Shown: positions 13,901 through 25,037 of the stretch, one piece after another | How positions within the stretch are numbered: position 1 is the stretch's first letter | Layout of the letters: every line of letters starts with the position of its first letter | Assembly (NCBI GenBank): GCA_005406025.1 | Contig: BGZK01000900.1 | Location: 1-64,000, forward strand | DNA length: 64,000 nucleotides | DNA from: Eumeta japonica | Lineage: Eukaryota > Arthropoda > Insecta > Lepidoptera > Psychidae | Direction: 5' to 3' | Made by a program: the position numbers and the translations under genes | Notes under the pieces: model-generated | Database searches by the model: none | What the model saw: only the letters and a program-made list of their open reading frames with translations | What the model was told of the DNA's origin: nothing

Positions 13901-16900
13901 AAAAAACTGTACCTGCCAAGCTTTTGCCAAATTACAAATAAGTAAAAGCACGGTTTTCTTGTACAATAACAATTAATAAAAAATGGAGACTAAACATTTC
14001 AAAAGATTAAAATACAAAGATCTCAGTAGACAGATCTAGTAAACTTTTATTATGTGACCCATTTTTTTGTAGATACCTCTTCAATTAGCGTGATTTATAC
14101 CGCAAAATATTGCCCATTTATTCCTCGATCTGAAAAACAAAACATTACTAGATTTTGTTCTTCGTATAAAATAACAACCAAATACATTCGGAAATATCAC
14201 AATTTCAGGATTCTCAAAATAAAGTGTATAAAATGAATCTTAAATTTTTTTTTCCAATAAAAATAAGCGAACACTTGAATAAATATGCTCTATAAATACA
14301 TAAAAAACAGGGAATCTTCTATACAAAAAAGTTTCAGGATATATTTTTAAAAAATTTATTCTTTCCGTTCTGCAGCATTTACCTTTGATCCATTGTGTGG
14401 TAGCGAATCCCAACAGGGGACTTTCCTACAAATTTTTATAAATTTATAATAAATATAAAGTTTAAAATACACTGGTATTATTGGTTTTCATATAAAAATC
14501 ATTTTTGAAGTGATTTTTATTATAAACACCAATTTCTATTTAAAATTATAAACAATTCCTATTTAAGATTAAAATTATAGTTTCGTTGTAAAATTTACCC
14601 TGAGCACTCAAACCTACTGATTAGAGTAAAAAAAATCCTAAATAATCACTCATGGACAGAGCCCCCGAGAGGGACTTTGACTGACAAAAGAAAGCCCTGA
14701 TAGGGATTTTGGCCGTCAAAGGATACTCTATTCAGTTTTTATTTAGTTCTGGAAACGGAATTTTAAATTTTAAGTTTGTAATAAACTAATTTAATAAATA
14801 TGAAAGTGCCGTCTATTATTGCTTTCGAAAATTTAATAATCGTGTAGCATAATTGTGTATAAAAATATGATCATGTTAGAGCTTTGTTTAGTGTTTTTTT
14901 TTATGTAACTTATAATTCACTGTTTTATATGTATTATATCTACTTTAAAGCAAATTAATATTTTTTAAGATATTATTTTGTTTAATTATTCTCAAAAGTT
15001 CATGATTTATTTAATTGTTCCTCTTATTTGATATAACACAAAGCTAAAGGACTTTTCAGCTGGTGTCCCATGACACCTCTAGTTTTTTTTATTCATGTCA
15101 AGAGTTGTCAACAAATTTGATGTAAATTGTAATACATCTGATGCACCTTGTAATCCAAAGACCAACTGACAAAAAAAAAGGATCAGTTATGTTCAATTTT
15201 GTTTTTAATAATATTTCCCATCATCAACAATATTTACATCTCCATTTACTATTACGATTTCTAACTATATCAGTCATACGACCAAGATAGCATCCCATTA
15301 TACAGATAGCAGCTAACTTTCTCTTTTTTTATCTATATTTTTGATTAATTGTTAAGTATTTAGCATTCACAAGTAAAAGTATTTTACTACTGATTTAGAA
15401 TTACAATGAAACAATTATTTCTAATTTTCTCAATCATTCATCTTATCAGAGGTTTAAGTATGTAACTGCCTTTTTACAATGCTGACCACCTTTTGTTTCA
15501 AATTATTGAAGAAGTCAAAATGAAATCTTTAAAAAAATAAAATATACCCATTTTAATACTTATGGATTCAAACTGCAATAATGTTCAATTATCTGACTTT
15601 CAATAATCCCTTCTAAAATTAAAAGGAACCGTTGGAAATTCAAATCAAATAGTAAGTAGAATTAGTACTACATTTAGATTGATCAATATTAAAGAATGCA
15701 CGGTTCGTTTTTGATTTTGTTGTTTCCATAGTAGTAATTTTGGTCTTTCGAATAAGCTATAAGGAAGATCAATAATTTTGGTCTATAACAATAAATTGCA
15801 GTGGCTGGTAGACAGCATTCTTAACCCTCATGTGAGTAGTATCATAGCCTAACATTGGTAAATCAACAATATTCACTCATTCACATGAAGTTAATAAAAA
15901 AAATGAGGACAATTGCTACTTCTTGAACCTTTTTCTGGACAAGAAAAATGATTAAAACTTGTATTGTATTGATGAATCGATGTTCGACACCGCATATTGT
16001 CACCGAATCCATCACTAAAAAGGAGATACTTTACAATTATCAATAATAAATGAACAAAGCAGTGGTTAAATTCAGGTGAAATGTTAGCAAACCACTCCAA
16101 ACGAGAAGATTATAACGACTAGATAGTCATTATAACCTTCCTTTATTTTTGAAATATTTAACTGTATTATTTATTATAATTAACCATTATAATTTGTAGT
16201 CAAATTAAACAGATGTTTAGTTTGACTACACAATCAGTACAATCACTATCCCTTTGCTGTGAGTAAACTTATGATTCACTACCTCCTTAAAATCTATATA
16301 TTGTATAAATTCATACCTATAGTGAGACTGAAGACCATTAAAACAAAATCAACAGGAAAATAACTTCAATTTTTTTAAACGATTCACTATTATTACAAGA
16401 ATTTACTCAGAATTGTCATTTTCCTTACTAACACACTTTGCTCCAACTGGCTGCAAGATTTCTCATCTTGTAATTTGAGTAGATAGTAACCTGAACAAAT
16501 CTAGGGAAGTATTGGAAAATGTCTATAACCAATCTGTTAAGTCATAACTCCTCTAATTACCATAAAGGTGTAAGTGACCTTCCAACAAGATAAGATAGGT
16601 GAAATATGGGTGAAAATATTTCAATCCATAGAAAATTACAATTTAATTTGTAATATACAATTTAATTTTTAATTCTATTATCACCAATTTTGGTGATTAC
16701 AGAATTTTGTATTAGAAAATTTGAGAACTTAGAGAAGTAGCAATCACATAATAAATTAACAATCCAAATCTATATGTCATGTTACATCATGGCAATTACA
16801 TGAAAAATATTTCAAACATGGTTACTGGTTAGATTATTATTAATGTTATTTTAAAAAATGTACACCAAATAAAAAGATAAATCAGACGTTGAATAATCTT

Positions 16901-17846
16901 GACAAAATATTAGAGGTTTTTTAGTTTCCAAAGGAAAATGTATGTTAATTTTGTTTATAATCATTAATTTGCATATCTTTCTCTATCACCATTTTAAATA
17001 AAAAATTGTAAAAGTGATACAAGAATTAACACATTGGTGCAATTTGTTGCTATAAGATTATATTTTCCGAGTGCAAAATATAAATGTTTTATATTTAAAC
17101 TTATTGTGAGTAAACCGTTACAGGTCAATCTGGAAGATAATAATGTAGAGGTTTCCTGTCCTCCACCTCAAAACGTAGTGCAGGCGGCGCCCCGCTCCGG
17201 CACTTTTGGTGCTCGATTGGCTCGCATCGGAGATCGCGTGCGTCCCAAATCAGCGGCAGAACCGGAGGATGCTGCGCTATTGCCCGACCCGCCGCGAATT
17301 GTGCCACCGGCGCCGCCGCCGCCGCGCCGCCATCGCCTTGACTGTCGGCGTCGCCGGCCCAGAGCCGGTTCCTGCTCTTCCTCTGATCTCTCCGACGACG
17401 ATTCAGAGTCACGTAAGAAACGTTCAACTGAAAATACAGACGCGCCGCCCGAACGCATGCGTCGTGATTCTCACGACGACTCCAGCGACAGTCAGGAGCG
17501 CGGCGCCGGCGCCAATGGGAGCGGCACCGCGGCCGGGCACACTAGGATCGCTGTAGTGACTGGCGACAGTAATACTGGAAGCGGTGCCGGTGCTGGAGGT
17601 GATGCACGCGGCGGCAGCGGCGGTGGCGGTGGACGGCGGCGACGTGCCGCCCGTAAAGAGAGCAGACTGCGTGAATCGCGCTCCCTGAATCGCATCGCAG
17701 AGGTGGAAGAGGGGGCGCGATGGGCGGCCAGCGGATTGGTGGCTTTGTGTGGGCGGCCACTCTTACGGCTGCTGTCGGGTGCGCGGGCCGCACCTCACGC
17801 GCCGCACCAGCCGCACGCGCAGCGCCGTCTACATGGTCTCTGCTAG
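7981..17846 (+). CDS. SNRK: SNF-related serine/threonine kinase (SNRK)
   Basis: SNRK is an AMPK-related kinase activated by LKB1. Seven coding exons: 7981-8196, 11515-11720, 11796-12131, 12209-12499, 12841-13009, 13299-13460 and 17124-17846. All are GT-AG and in phase, giving 700 residues (human about 765). The kinase domain spans about residues 25-280: glycine loop [15 protein letters not shown] lysine at 54, HRDLKPEN at 146-153, DFG at 167-169, and T-loop [14 protein letters not shown] with the expected LKB1-site threonine at 182. A UBA-like segment ([14 protein letters not shown] to YYLLAERKL) covers about 302-346. The tail holds family landmarks: [14 protein letters not shown] in exon 6 and the [17 protein letters not shown] motif in exon 7. 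The last exon is GC-rich and encodes Gly, Arg and Ser low-complexity sequence ending in a stop at 17844-17846. The ATG at 7981 is six bases after an acceptor, so a leader exon lies upstream. An extra exon in the 3.7-kb last intron cannot be excluded. Confidence 0.95.
8396..9019 (+). mobile_element. Internally deleted mariner remnant with intact ends, in SNRK intron 1
   Basis: The inverted ends are TTGGGTTGACAAGAAA at the left and TTTCTTGCCAACCCAA at the right, one mismatch apart. They are flanked by TA dinucleotides (8394-8395 and 9020-9021), the duplication expected of mariner. Inside, broken frames recall a mariner transposase: a helix-turn-helix piece near 8530 ([10 protein letters not shown]), [11 protein letters not shown] near 8650 and [13 protein letters not shown] near 8735. 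Most of the catalytic half is deleted (about 624 bases against about 1.3 kb for a full copy), and stops and frameshifts are frequent, so it cannot code for a transposase. Confidence 0.85.
9020..11514. other. Remainder of SNRK intron 1
   Basis: AT-rich, with no convincing gene. Around 10295-10540 is a stretch with 'cgaaatccatccagccgttt' and 'acccgtccttggcagtcgg', which resembles the tail of a dispersed lepidopteran repeat. Open frames near 10220-10411 and 10584-10766 have low complexity and no recognisable domain. Confidence 0.4.
13461..17123. other. Last SNRK intron, repeat-bearing
   Basis: No exon is supported. The piece near 15045-15110 (ggtgtcccatgacacctc) resembles 35900-35930 in the Uev1A intron and may mark a shared dispersed repeat. 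A GC-richer patch sits near 13590-13690. Minus-strand frames near 15230-15330 and 15891-16100 look faintly protein-like but contain stops and match nothing I know. A near-perfect palindrome lies at 16105-16140. Confidence 0.4.
16105..16140. repeat. Near-perfect palindrome, 17-base arms
   Basis: Arms at 16105-16121 and 16124-16140 are reverse complements at 15 of 17 positions, with a two-base spacer. No flanking duplication was recognised. Confidence 0.7.
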
Positions 17847-19300
17847 TCGTTCACGATCAACACTTCTCGTTACATTTTTCTTGTCTGTAGGTATTAATTA
17901 ATGATTTCGAGTAGCCTCCGATCGTGAAATACGAATCTGTTATGGTTTCTGCTGCACTGAAAAACAGAACTATATTCATTCTAATATTCTAAATGCTCTA
18001 TCACTATTTACAACATGCTTAGGTGATAATGTTGAAGTATGTTAACGGAAGGTCTGATCTATAATAATTTTGTATTGCCTTTTAGGCACTTATATTCTCA
18101 AGTACAATGTCACTTTCTAGTCTCATAACTATCATCTTTTGACTCAAATTACAAGTTTATGAGAACTTGTCACTTGCAATTTATAATAGTGGTCATTTGA
18201 TGTTTAATATAAGTTAAATGTTTTATTCTCAATTGAAACACAGAATGTCTTATGTAAATCTTACTGTTAACCTTCCTTCAAACTTCAAAACATAGTGCTT
18301 GTATGCTAATGTTTTGGTATTTTGCTAAAACATTACTACACAAAGGATACAGTTTCTATTATAGTTATTTGTTTATCCCTGGTTGATTTGACTTGTTGAC
18401 CAACTGACTGCCTTAAGAAGCATTATGGACAGTAAAAGCTGTGTATGAACCAATTTCCTGTAAAATTTGTATATTGTGACTTATCATCATATGATATATG
18501 AAACATTTTTGGGTAATGCTATTTATTGTGTTGTTTCATAATAACTTAGGAAAAATATTTTTTGAAGATTTGCATTTTCCACACCTATACGTTGTTATTG
18601 CACTATTTATTTTTGATGTTAAAATTGTGTTTTATATTATTAGGTTATTTAGATTGGTGTGTATTTCAATACTGGATTGTTAAGTATAAAACGTTTTATA
18701 ATTAAACATGTATATTACCAGTAGAAGATGTAAATATGAATATTGTTGTATATAAAATATATAGTTTATGAAATATTTCGTGTTTAGACAGTTAAAAATA
18801 AAATATTCGATCTATTAACTTGTATCGAAATTTTAAATATATGTAAACACTTTATGGTGTTTAAATTATATTACATTTAATTTCTATGGAAATCATGAAG
18901 TGATTCACTCAAATAGATTAACCAAAGAAATTACTTTATTCATAAAACATATTTATGATGTTGTTTGGTGCCAATACTATAGTATTTGATGGAACATTAG
19001 AATTGTATTATGAGATTCAGTGAGGTGCTTTCATATGCATTATACGGTTGATGTTAAACAGTGTATATTTATTTGATTATATTTATGATTATTTGTGGGA
19101 TAGAATATTATTTTTTAAATAATTGGAATCTTCAACTTTGTTTTTTTTTTTTGAAAATATAAACTAATTTATAGGCTATTAAAGTCAAATTTCAAATTCA
19201 ATAATTGTTGCACATGAAGAAATTAAATAAATATTTCACAAAGAAACGAGACAAATATCACACTGTAATAAATAACTGTTCCAATATAGTGGACAAAATG
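17847..19300 (+). other. Probable SNRK 3' untranslated region
   Basis: This AT-rich sequence follows the SNRK stop codon without any coding frame. Candidate poly(A) signals occur near 18797 (aaaataaaat), 19218 and 19265. Which one is used, and so where the transcript ends, cannot be told from sequence. Confidence 0.4.
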
Positions 19301-21709
19301 ACCATACTTTAATATAATTCAAATTGATTAGCTCAACATGAATTTCTTACCTAAATTATTTTAGTACATAAAGATAAAAATTCAACATAATCAAGGATAT
19401 AGGTATATGCATAACACAACTATTTGTGATAATTATAATTTCATTGTGCACTTTATTTTACTTCTCTGTAATCTATAATATGAAATAAATTTAACAGTTT
19501 GTTGAGTAATTAAATTATTTCAAAATTGTTTAATACTTGTGCATTTGGTTATAATTGGTTATATCCTTTTTATGCATTTGTGATTATATATATAATTATG
19601 CAGATTAGTATAATTTTTGTCATGAATTTTTGTTAAATATGAAATCCATGTCATGTACAAAATAATTTTTCTATACAAAAGCGATGGTCATTATTAGAAT
19701 GGATTTTGCTTGAATTTCTCTAATCCTATTCAAGGTAGATGATTATAATTCAAAATATTAAATACATTATTAAAATACAGTAACCATTACTTCATTGTTA
19801 TTAGAAAACAGTTGAATAGGAATCGCTCAGTGCTGAAACTGAACTAAGTTGTCTTTTGAATTATGAGTTTCTAGAGATGCTTTTGCAAATGTTATGGTTC
19901 ATAACGTTAAATTGTTAATTGTATGTTTCTACTGCATTGAAATTGCATGTCTGTTCAAACTTCGTTATTATAGAGAATTTATGACAACATGTAATGTACA
20001 CCGTATGAATAGGTTTACTAACCAGATTAGTCTATGGTTTAAATTCTGGTTACTTTCCTAGCAAAAAATATAATTGTTTATGATGTAGACCCCTGTTTCA
20101 ATTTTCACTTGCAGTATAAATTATATCACTTGTGATATAATAGTATGTATGAAATGCTGTTAAAGTTTTATATAATTATATTTTCCCCGATGCATTCAAT
20201 TTAAAATTAAGATTTTTTCTGGTGTTATATTTATCAAAAATACAAATGGCACATACAATGCGATTCAGAGGGCAATAAGTTATGAGAAGTAGTTTATACT
20301 TTTTCCAATCTCATATCCGAAATGCATATATAAATTGCTCAGCAACAGAGGGTGTGAGGAAATTCTGAACATCAATGTGGAATTTTGTATTTACATATAA
20401 AAATAATCACCGCAATATATATTTAAAAGGTTTTAAACTGTTTGTAGCTATGTTTTGATAAATAAGAGTTTATTAACATAATTTTAAATAAACTGCATTT
20501 GTTATTCAGGTTCTCTTTTCTAATTTCAAATATTTTGATTAATGGCTACCAAAGCAAAATTATTGCTAGTGTTTTTAGCTATCCTTCTAAATAGTCTTGC
20601 TGTGAATTCAGCATCAAGATACATATGTAGAGATTCAATACCATATAAAATAAATTATTTTGATTTTTAATTTTATAACATATACCACCTTTTCGATTAA
20701 CACAAAAATGTTTAAGAACTTAATTGACTACAAAAACATAATAAATACTTAAATGGTAGTAACAGGCAAACTTCAGAACCATCATTTAAATTACTTTGCA
20801 ACAACATTAGTTTTGTCTCAAATAGAGGACTCTATTTGAGACAGAAATAATCCTAATTCATTTAAGCCATTTGTTGGGTTATAGTAAGGTTGCCATTGTC
20901 TAGCAAATGGGCCAAGCTGATGAAATGAATATTCTGAATTCAAAAAATACTTATGGGAAATAATTCTATTTATTTCAGAATGTTCATTTGTAAAATGGTA
21001 ATAACCAGATCAGGGATACTGTAACAAACAACTAACCGATTCGAAGCGTAATTTTCCATTAGTGATGCGTTACCGTCAAACATATTTAAGTCAGCAAAAT
21101 AAAGAGGAACCATCTCAAACGTTGCAGATGCTATTTTTATATATGTATCCTGATGTTATTTAGTTAACAAGGATTTTTGCAATCTATTGAACAAATAAGA
21201 CAAAATTGTTTTCTTCTGTTTATTCAAACGTGGCAATACCCTGTACATTAGACGATGAATTTGAGGTTTTTAAATTTACGAGTTTCATGAGCCAGAAATT
21301 AACTCATCAAACCTAACCTAAAATGAAATGTGCTGGGGCCGATTTCGGTGTGCACTGTTAAATTTTTAACTGCCCGTTAAGTGTTATTCATCCGTAAATG
21401 CGCCGATCACTCATTTAAATGAGCTGACAGCTGATTAATGTTATTGATTGATTGATGATGTATTGTGTATATGTCCATAAACTCGAAATACAAGTGATAC
21501 CTGTGAAACTAATAAGCAGTGCCAAATATTTACTTCATTTAATATTAATTAGCAAACCCTTTTCTAGAGTCTATATCATTCTGGCTTTTCAAGTATGGAA
21601 ATGTAACTTAATGTTTATGTAATATAATTCATTAATGATATACCAGTAATATATACATACATATATATACAAATTATTTCGCAATTTTAATTTATTGCTT
21701 AGAGACCGA
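19301..21709. other. AT-rich intergenic DNA
   Basis: No gene is supported. A perfect 14-base inverted repeat with a two-base spacer lies at 20814-20843. The rest shows only simple AT-rich sequence. Confidence 0.45.
20814..20843. repeat. Perfect palindrome, 14-base arms
   Basis: Arms 20814-20827 and 20830-20843 are exact reverse complements around a two-base centre. It is too short for a precursor microRNA and has no recognised element around it. Confidence 0.85.
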
Positions 21710-22037
21710 ATAGGGTAGTTTGCTATTTTTTTTTACATTAATGTATTTAAAGCTCTTTTATTTGGTTAAGAGTATAATGAAAACATTTTTTTATAATTAT
21801 AAAAATATCTTAGTAACAGCTTTTTTTAAATTGCTTATCATATAGAGAAAGTATTGGTACCCAGTGACGTCACTCTACTAGCGCCATATAGAATAATGTT
21901 GAATTCCATTTTCCGAGAAAGAGATGACATATAGTTTATTGTTTTTTTAACCAATTTCGTTTTTAGTCATTGTGTCAAGCCAGCTTAGATATTTCATCAA
22001 CAAATATAATGTTCTAAATATCAGTAAACTACCCTAT
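21710..22037. mobile_element. MITE with ATAGGGTAGTTT inverted ends
   Basis: The left end ATAGGGTAGTTT (21710-21721) is the exact reverse complement of the right end AAACTACCCTAT (22026-22037). If the outer TA is the target duplication, the element is about 323 bases with GGGTAGTTT ends, as in Tc1/mariner-type MITEs. The interior has no coding sequence. It includes a palindromic TGACGTCA near 21866. Confidence 0.75.
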
Positions 22038-22040
22038 CGT

Positions 22041-22275
22041 CAAGCAGGCCCGGTGGAGAGGTCGGCGCATTGCCCTCGAATCGGAATGCAATATGTTCGA
22101 ACGTTGACTGTCTGCGAATCGTGATCAATGACTTTTAAGTCAGGTTAAAAGTCCCTCGTTTCGTGTGTCAGATATCACGTTATGCGGTCGCTGTGAACAT
22201 TGTCGCGAACAGCGCACTGCTCGCGCTAGATCAGCATGGGCTTCATTTCTAAGCGCCGTGATGTAAAAAAAAATA
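22041..22275 (+). mobile_element. tRNA-derived SINE-like element
   Basis: A GC-richer island in AT-rich DNA, directly beside the MITE. It contains 'cgaatcggaatgcaatat' and then GTTCGAAC (22095-22102), laid out like the anticodon stem to B-box region of a tRNA head, with 'ggcccggtggagaggtcgg' upstream in the A-box position. It ends with a run of A residues near 22264-22273. The tRNA of origin and the target duplication were not identified. Confidence 0.55.
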
Positions 22276-24115
22276 TGGGAGTATGCTTCCAGCGGGTCAT
22301 AAAGTATAATTTGGAAAAATTAAAGTAAACGATCATAATGCACCACATCATTTTCGTAAACAGTTAATATGAGCGGGCGGATAGGCTTATTGGATACATT
22401 GCAACGTGTCGACCGCTGACTTATACCGTCTGCTCGGTTATCAAGTTTCGGTGATCGAGACATCTGAATATGATGAAGTAAAATTTGGCAAATCGCACAA
22501 TAGAAATAGCAACTATATTTTATCGCGAGAAGTGCATCTCTCATTTCGATTTATTCTCAATGTCTTGTTACTTTCATACCTATAATTCTGTGTGCATTAG
22601 ATAGTGTGTATTATTAAAATATCAATTTGTGCCCCAAACAATGGAGCTTATTTGTACATTTGTATGAAGTTTTTGACATTTATGTGTAACAATATATTAG
22701 CGACATTTGTGATAGTTTTAGCAGTTAAAACTGATATTTAATACTGTGTACCTGGATGCCATTAGGTAGTTACTAGAATTTGATGTATCACATGTAATCT
22801 AAATAGATTGATAATTATGATAAATCATAGTTTCGTGCTAATATTACACTCATAGTAATTACAAGTGATTGTCTATCATATACTAAAACTTGACCAAAAC
22901 CCGACAACGACTAAATCGAATTTTTCTCCCTTTTAAAAATAAATGTTGAGCACGCTATAGTTTAAAAGCAGATCTCACGCTGCCAGAGTAACAAACCTAG
23001 ATAAATGCTTCTAAAATTTTAAAACACAGCAACAATGTTAAAAACGATTTCGTGTCTAGGCGAATATTCTTAAAAAAATTACTGGATCAATTGCTTTCTC
23101 TTAAAAATTAGCCAAAAGTTTGCATATACATTAAATTACTGTAAAGAAAAAGTCATTTCAGTAGTTCCCACAAATCTTGTTTAAAATGTTTTATGAAAAT
23201 ATCTTGATTTTTATATTGTATCAAAATTTATTAACACAGGAACATTGTATAGTTATAATTTTATAAGATCATTATTTGGCATCACTTTCAAGTTGTGTAA
23301 TTTAAAAAAAGAAAAGAGAATGCAGGTTAGAAATAGAAAAAATAATTAGGTATCTGTTTCATGTATTGAGTCATTAGGAACATTTTATCACATTACTTTA
23401 TTTGCTTGAAGGCTTATTTTGAGCTCTTGGTCCGGATGATGAGCATTTTTTTATTAACCACACTCAGGCAAAGACTGTACAATATAAATTTCGAAATTGA
23501 TTATAGTATGGCATGAGCATTGTCTTCATTTTATTTTTCAATTTATTATTTGACCGTTCTGGATTTGTATTAGTTATTCTTTTTTTTCTGATTGTAGGAA
23601 CATCAGCTTCTGAATCATTATCTGTACCTACTTTGTGATAAAAGTTACTTCTATATATTTACATATTTAAAAATGTTTTTAAGAATTGTGTGTAGTTAGT
23701 CAATACAATTAAATACACCTGAAAATTAAATGTAAATTTTATTTATCTTTTTGACTTACTTCTTTCTGTTCCTCAGTTACAAGATATGTAAAAATACAGT
23801 TATATAGAAATAATTTTGTTTAGCAACTCAGGTGTTGTCGAAAATTTATGTAATATTTGTGTCGAAAATAAATACAAAATGACAAAAATTCTTTTTTTAC
23901 CTGATTTCTTTGAATTAGATATGGAGTTGAGTGTATACATATATTAAGGCCTAAGAGCCAGTGGCCGGCAGACTGCATTTTTTTTGCCAAACTATTTTTT
24001 TCTTAATCACATATACCTACTATATGTAAGAACCCACAAATTGCAAAAAGCAGCCCAACTTCAAAGCTGCCCTTTGGATATTGTAAAATGTGTATACCAT
24101 ATTAGAGTGTATGTT
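22276..24115. other. AT-rich intergenic DNA before the transposon nest
   Basis: No gene, RNA or convincing repeat end was recognised. Short open frames (for example 22320-22544 minus and 23984-24199 plus) have no family features. The second of these runs into the left end of the nested mariner. Confidence 0.4.
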
Positions 24116-24204
24116 AAGGTCGGGGAAAAAGTTTTTTCATATTTTTTATACAAATTCAAGATAATTTCTCATCATATTTATGTAATTATTTACATTTAAT
24201 TATA

Positions 24205-24610
24205 ATATATATATATATATATACATATTTAAATATGTTGTCAGTTAAGACACTTTCCTTCAAACTATGTAATACAGAATTCATTTAGGAACCATATCGA
24301 AACCGAATCCCGGTAATTGAGCATTTTTTTTCCAGTAAAGAGGCAATCTATTCATTACTTTATTATGCATGCGACCATCTCGTTGACATTAATGCGCGTA
24401 TGTGTACGCGTTTTAGATTTTCCAATAGAATGATACAACAAAGCTATACTCGCCGACCTGTAAGGTTTTTAACAATTTGCGTTCTGAGATAACACAATCG
24501 TGTGGACTTCTCTGGCTATTATTAACGGTTTCAAACATTCCCCATGTTTGAATCACATGTTGATCGCTCTAGGTCCTCACACGTGCTCGTACGACTCCCG
24601 TTCCACCGCC
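24205..24610. mobile_element. Unidentified insertion between TA-repeat tracts
   Basis: About 390 bases lie between two (TA)n tracts (about 24205-24222 and 24610-24627) that are one tract in the related mariner at 61765-61775. The inserted sequence is richer in CG dinucleotides (for example 'gcgcgtatgtgtacgcg' near 24395) and has no coding frame. Its class is unknown; a SINE or an insertion into the TA repeat would fit. Confidence 0.45.
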
Positions 24611-24671
24611 TATATATATATATATATGCCATTTTGTAGATAGTGACAATTCCATTGATATTTTTGGGACT

Positions 24672-24800
24672 TCAGCAGGTTTAGCATGACGTCGTAAACA
24701 AGAGTTTCTCTATAGGACTTTCCCTTTTCCTCATTGTATTGACAAGGATAACGCTATAGAGGCGCTCTTGTCTAGAGAGCGTCATGCTAGGGCCGCTGAT
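24672..24800. mobile_element. Palindromic MITE inside the mariner
   Basis: The left arm (tcagcaggtttagcatgacg) and the right arm (cgtcatgctagggccgctga) are imperfect reverse complements. The complementarity continues inward (aacaagagtttctctatag against ctatagaggcgctcttgt), so most of the 129 bases can fold back. The flanking mariner sequence (gggactt and attaaaa) rejoins when the element is removed. Confidence 0.7.
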
Positions 24801-25037
24801 TAAAAAGCTGCTACAAGTACTTTTGACAGTCCTCGCTTGATGTTAACCTAACACTACCTAAAGAATTCTAATAAGATCAAATCAGGTTAAAATCTGAGGG
24901 TGTAAGGTCAGGGTTATATGTTGGATAACACTTCCCAACAAAACTTTCTCAATATTTGTTGTGTGGCCAAAATATGTGTGGTCTGGCGTTATCGTAGTGA
25001 AAAATTACTAAAAAAAATTTTGAGTTTAATAGTTTTA

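Noticed and set aside
15891..16100. 69-residue minus-strand frame with several Cys and His residues
   Set aside because: Residue pattern suggested a zinc-binding domain at first, but spacing fits no known finger and adjacent frames are closed.
17125..17793. Several long frames on the minus strand and in a second plus frame across the SNRK last exon
   Set aside because: They are shadows of the GC-rich SNRK exon; the conserved SNRK motif and splice phase fix the true frame.
22041..22150. Possible functional tRNA gene
   Set aside because: The B-box-like GTTCGAAC is present, but acceptor and D stems do not pair, so a SINE head is more likely.
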